Shown here: piece by piece, positions 62,410-64,000 of the stretch
Layout: every line of letters starts with the position of its first letter
How positions within the stretch are numbered: position 1 is the first letter of the stretch
From: Ooceraea biroi
Taxonomy: Eukaryota > Arthropoda > Insecta > Hymenoptera > Formicidae
DNA: 64,000 nucleotides
Direction of reading: 5' to 3'
NCBI RefSeq assembly: GCF_003672135.1
Contig: NC_039507.1
Span: 15,306,278-15,370,277 of the forward strand
Translations under genes and position numbers: made by a program
Notes under the pieces: generated by a model
The model's input: the letters and a program-made list of their open reading frames with translations, nothing else
What the model was told of the DNA's origin: nothing
The model's database searches: none

Positions 62410-64000
62410 TAATACACCGTTATGGCTTACTCTGCTCATTCATAAGATCTCTAGCGATAACACCAGCACTTGAAGGTTTAACAACCTCGAAGGGCCGACT
62501 GGTGACCGCTTTACATGCACCAAAGAGGATTTCCCTTCCTCAACATCGTTATATATCTGAATTTACGAAGTTCACACCTCACCACTTTATCTCATAAAGA
62601 TCTACGCGTAATAAATTCAGAGAGATTTATTTCAGACGTAAATCTGCTTGGCACAATTCCTTTACTTCTGCAAAGCAGCAAAGCTGAAAACAAATACACG
62701 CGTTTGCATTCAATCCCACAGAGCAGTGTTTTCTCGAATTAGGGGACACTGCCCTGGAGTAACGTTAGAGGAGCTCCGATTTATACGCATAAGCAGCTCG
62801 GATACGTGCCGGGAATATCATCAGGCCACCGCAATTGAATTAATAGCCGGCGTGATCGCGGATGATGCTCGCCGCAGATAAAACGCTCGCGCGGATCGCT
62901 ACAAAACTCCCTTGCCTCGTAACGTATCTTTGCGCGCGATTGCGATCGACCGATCACTCTATTCTACGTTGGACTTTATAGCGACGTGTTCACGATACGT
63001 TGCCGATTAACAAACTTGCTTTAGGCAAAACTAGATCGCGAGAGATCGTTCCCTCATCGTCTGCACGGAAAAAACCGTGGGATATCGTGGTTCAATATTA
63101 ACATCATGTACCACGTATCTTCCGTGTACAAGTATAATCGTGTGTACTTAGTTTTTTAAATAAAATTTTTTTTTAATTGTCTAATTATATTTCTGGTATG
63201 ATTTTTTTATAATTTTTATTGCAGCTATCGCGATTATCCATAGATTATAATGTGGGTGGTCAGATTTATTATTTACTCTTCAATGTAAAGTAATATAATC
63301 ATTTATACTTTAGCTCTACTACGGATATTATATCACGTAAGATATATTAGGTATTTCAGGTATATCGGAATTTTCCGGTAAGATTAGTATGCTGAATACG
63401 TAATAACCAGTCGCTGTCAGACGGCATTAGGATGGATTCAGATTTAACGCGCTATGCATGTATGCAAAAGTTCTTTATGCAAAAAGTCTCTTCTCGAACG
63501 GTACAAGTTTCCAGTAGATCTAAAATTGCTAAGAACTAATCTTTTAATGTTACGTTTACAAAATATTCCTAATAAGCTGAATGGGAACATATTTGAGGCT
63601 CTTGTGTAAATGGTGTATTTCCAAATATAAATATATTGAAGTTACTTCTGAATAAGTTTAATAAGTTAAATTTAATCATTTCCTTTTTAATTATATTTTT
63701 ACATTACTTAACACTCATTTTTTTCTCATAGTTTGATAGACGTAAGGAAAAGAGTCATGTCCTTATTTTCCAGAAGTTAAATGTCGTGCTCGATCAAAGT
63801 TACATAAACATGTTTAGTTAATTAACTTAAACCTTGATAGTTCCTTATAATCTTTGCTCGTTTATGTACTAAAGTATCTATCATCGAGTTTTTAGAAGTC
63901 AAAAAGTTTGCTTTTAAGGATCCTGTATTTACGTCAGTTATGATCTTAATCTTTCCGCGATAACCTGTTGATCCCTGCTAATTAATTTCTCAGTGAATTT

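Larger units (their letters stand above)
56312..64000. other. Presumed 5' intron of the BTB zinc-finger gene
   Basis: The acceptor TTTATAG at 56312-56318 (minus strand) shows that an upstream exon exists. I found no segment on the minus strand here that encodes the first half of a BTB domain, so the stretch is probably one long intron continuing past 64 kb. It holds AT-rich spacer, CpG-rich patches, a palindrome, a diverged tandem duplication and a large inverted repeat, listed separately. Confidence 0.5.

Noticed and set aside
1..64000. tRNA, rRNA, known insect microRNA, CRISPR array, viral insertion
   Set aside because: I looked for tRNA T-loop patterns, mature sequences of common insect microRNAs, regularly spaced repeats and viral protein motifs and saw none; this was by eye, so weak or unfamiliar cases may be missed.

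Overview
This window is nuclear DNA from an arthropod, most likely an insect and probably a hymenopteran such as an ant. Genes are split by AT-rich introns with GT..AG splice sites, and the intergenic DNA is AT-rich with many CpG-rich patches. The transposons are a degenerate DD34D mariner and a piggyBac-type element with TTAA target sites. Recognisable proteins match animal families. The order is inferred from general character, not proven. There is no bacterial feature: no operon, no CRISPR array, no tRNA or rRNA that I can see.

Layout. (1) 1-2.4 kb: the 5' half of a Rab27 small GTPase gene on the minus strand (three coding exons; the rest lies left of base 1), with a dead mariner in its second coding intron. 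(2) 3.8-11.6 kb: a complete RBM39/Caper splicing-factor gene on the plus strand, eight coding exons, 516 aa, head to head with Rab27 across about 1.4 kb. Its long first coding intron holds an unannotated 97-nt candidate 'poison' exon (6592-6688). Its 3' UTR carries a 235-bp inverted-repeat element. (3) 14.0-16.9 kb: a complete PDE12 (2',5'-phosphodiesterase 12, a mitochondrial EEP-family nuclease) gene on the minus strand, seven exons, 602 aa, tail to tail with RBM39. (4) 17.7-18.3 kb: the two last exons of an unrecognised lysine/glutamate-rich protein on the minus strand, followed by an 885-bp piggyBac-like non-autonomous element (18683-19567). (5) About 20-49 kb: a 29-kb gene-poor stretch with microsatellites, small palindromes and one possible decayed MITE. 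(6) 49.2-56.3 kb and beyond the right edge: the 3' part of a BTB/POZ-C2H2 zinc-finger transcription factor on the minus strand (the second half of the BTB, a long linker, eight fingers). Its first BTB half must lie right of 64 kb, so 56.3-64 kb is probably intron. This intron holds two diverged local duplications and an almost perfect 267-bp-arm inverted repeat (61788-62409).

The genes do not form a pathway: vesicle traffic (Rab27), pre-mRNA splicing (RBM39), mitochondrial RNA turnover (PDE12) and transcription (BTB-ZF) are neighbours by position only. The points most worth following are the candidate RBM39 poison exon, the long perfect hairpin at 62 kb, the piggyBac-type element, and the conserved drug-degron helix in RBM39. 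Exon borders were read by eye from splice signals and reading-frame continuity; no transcript evidence was available.
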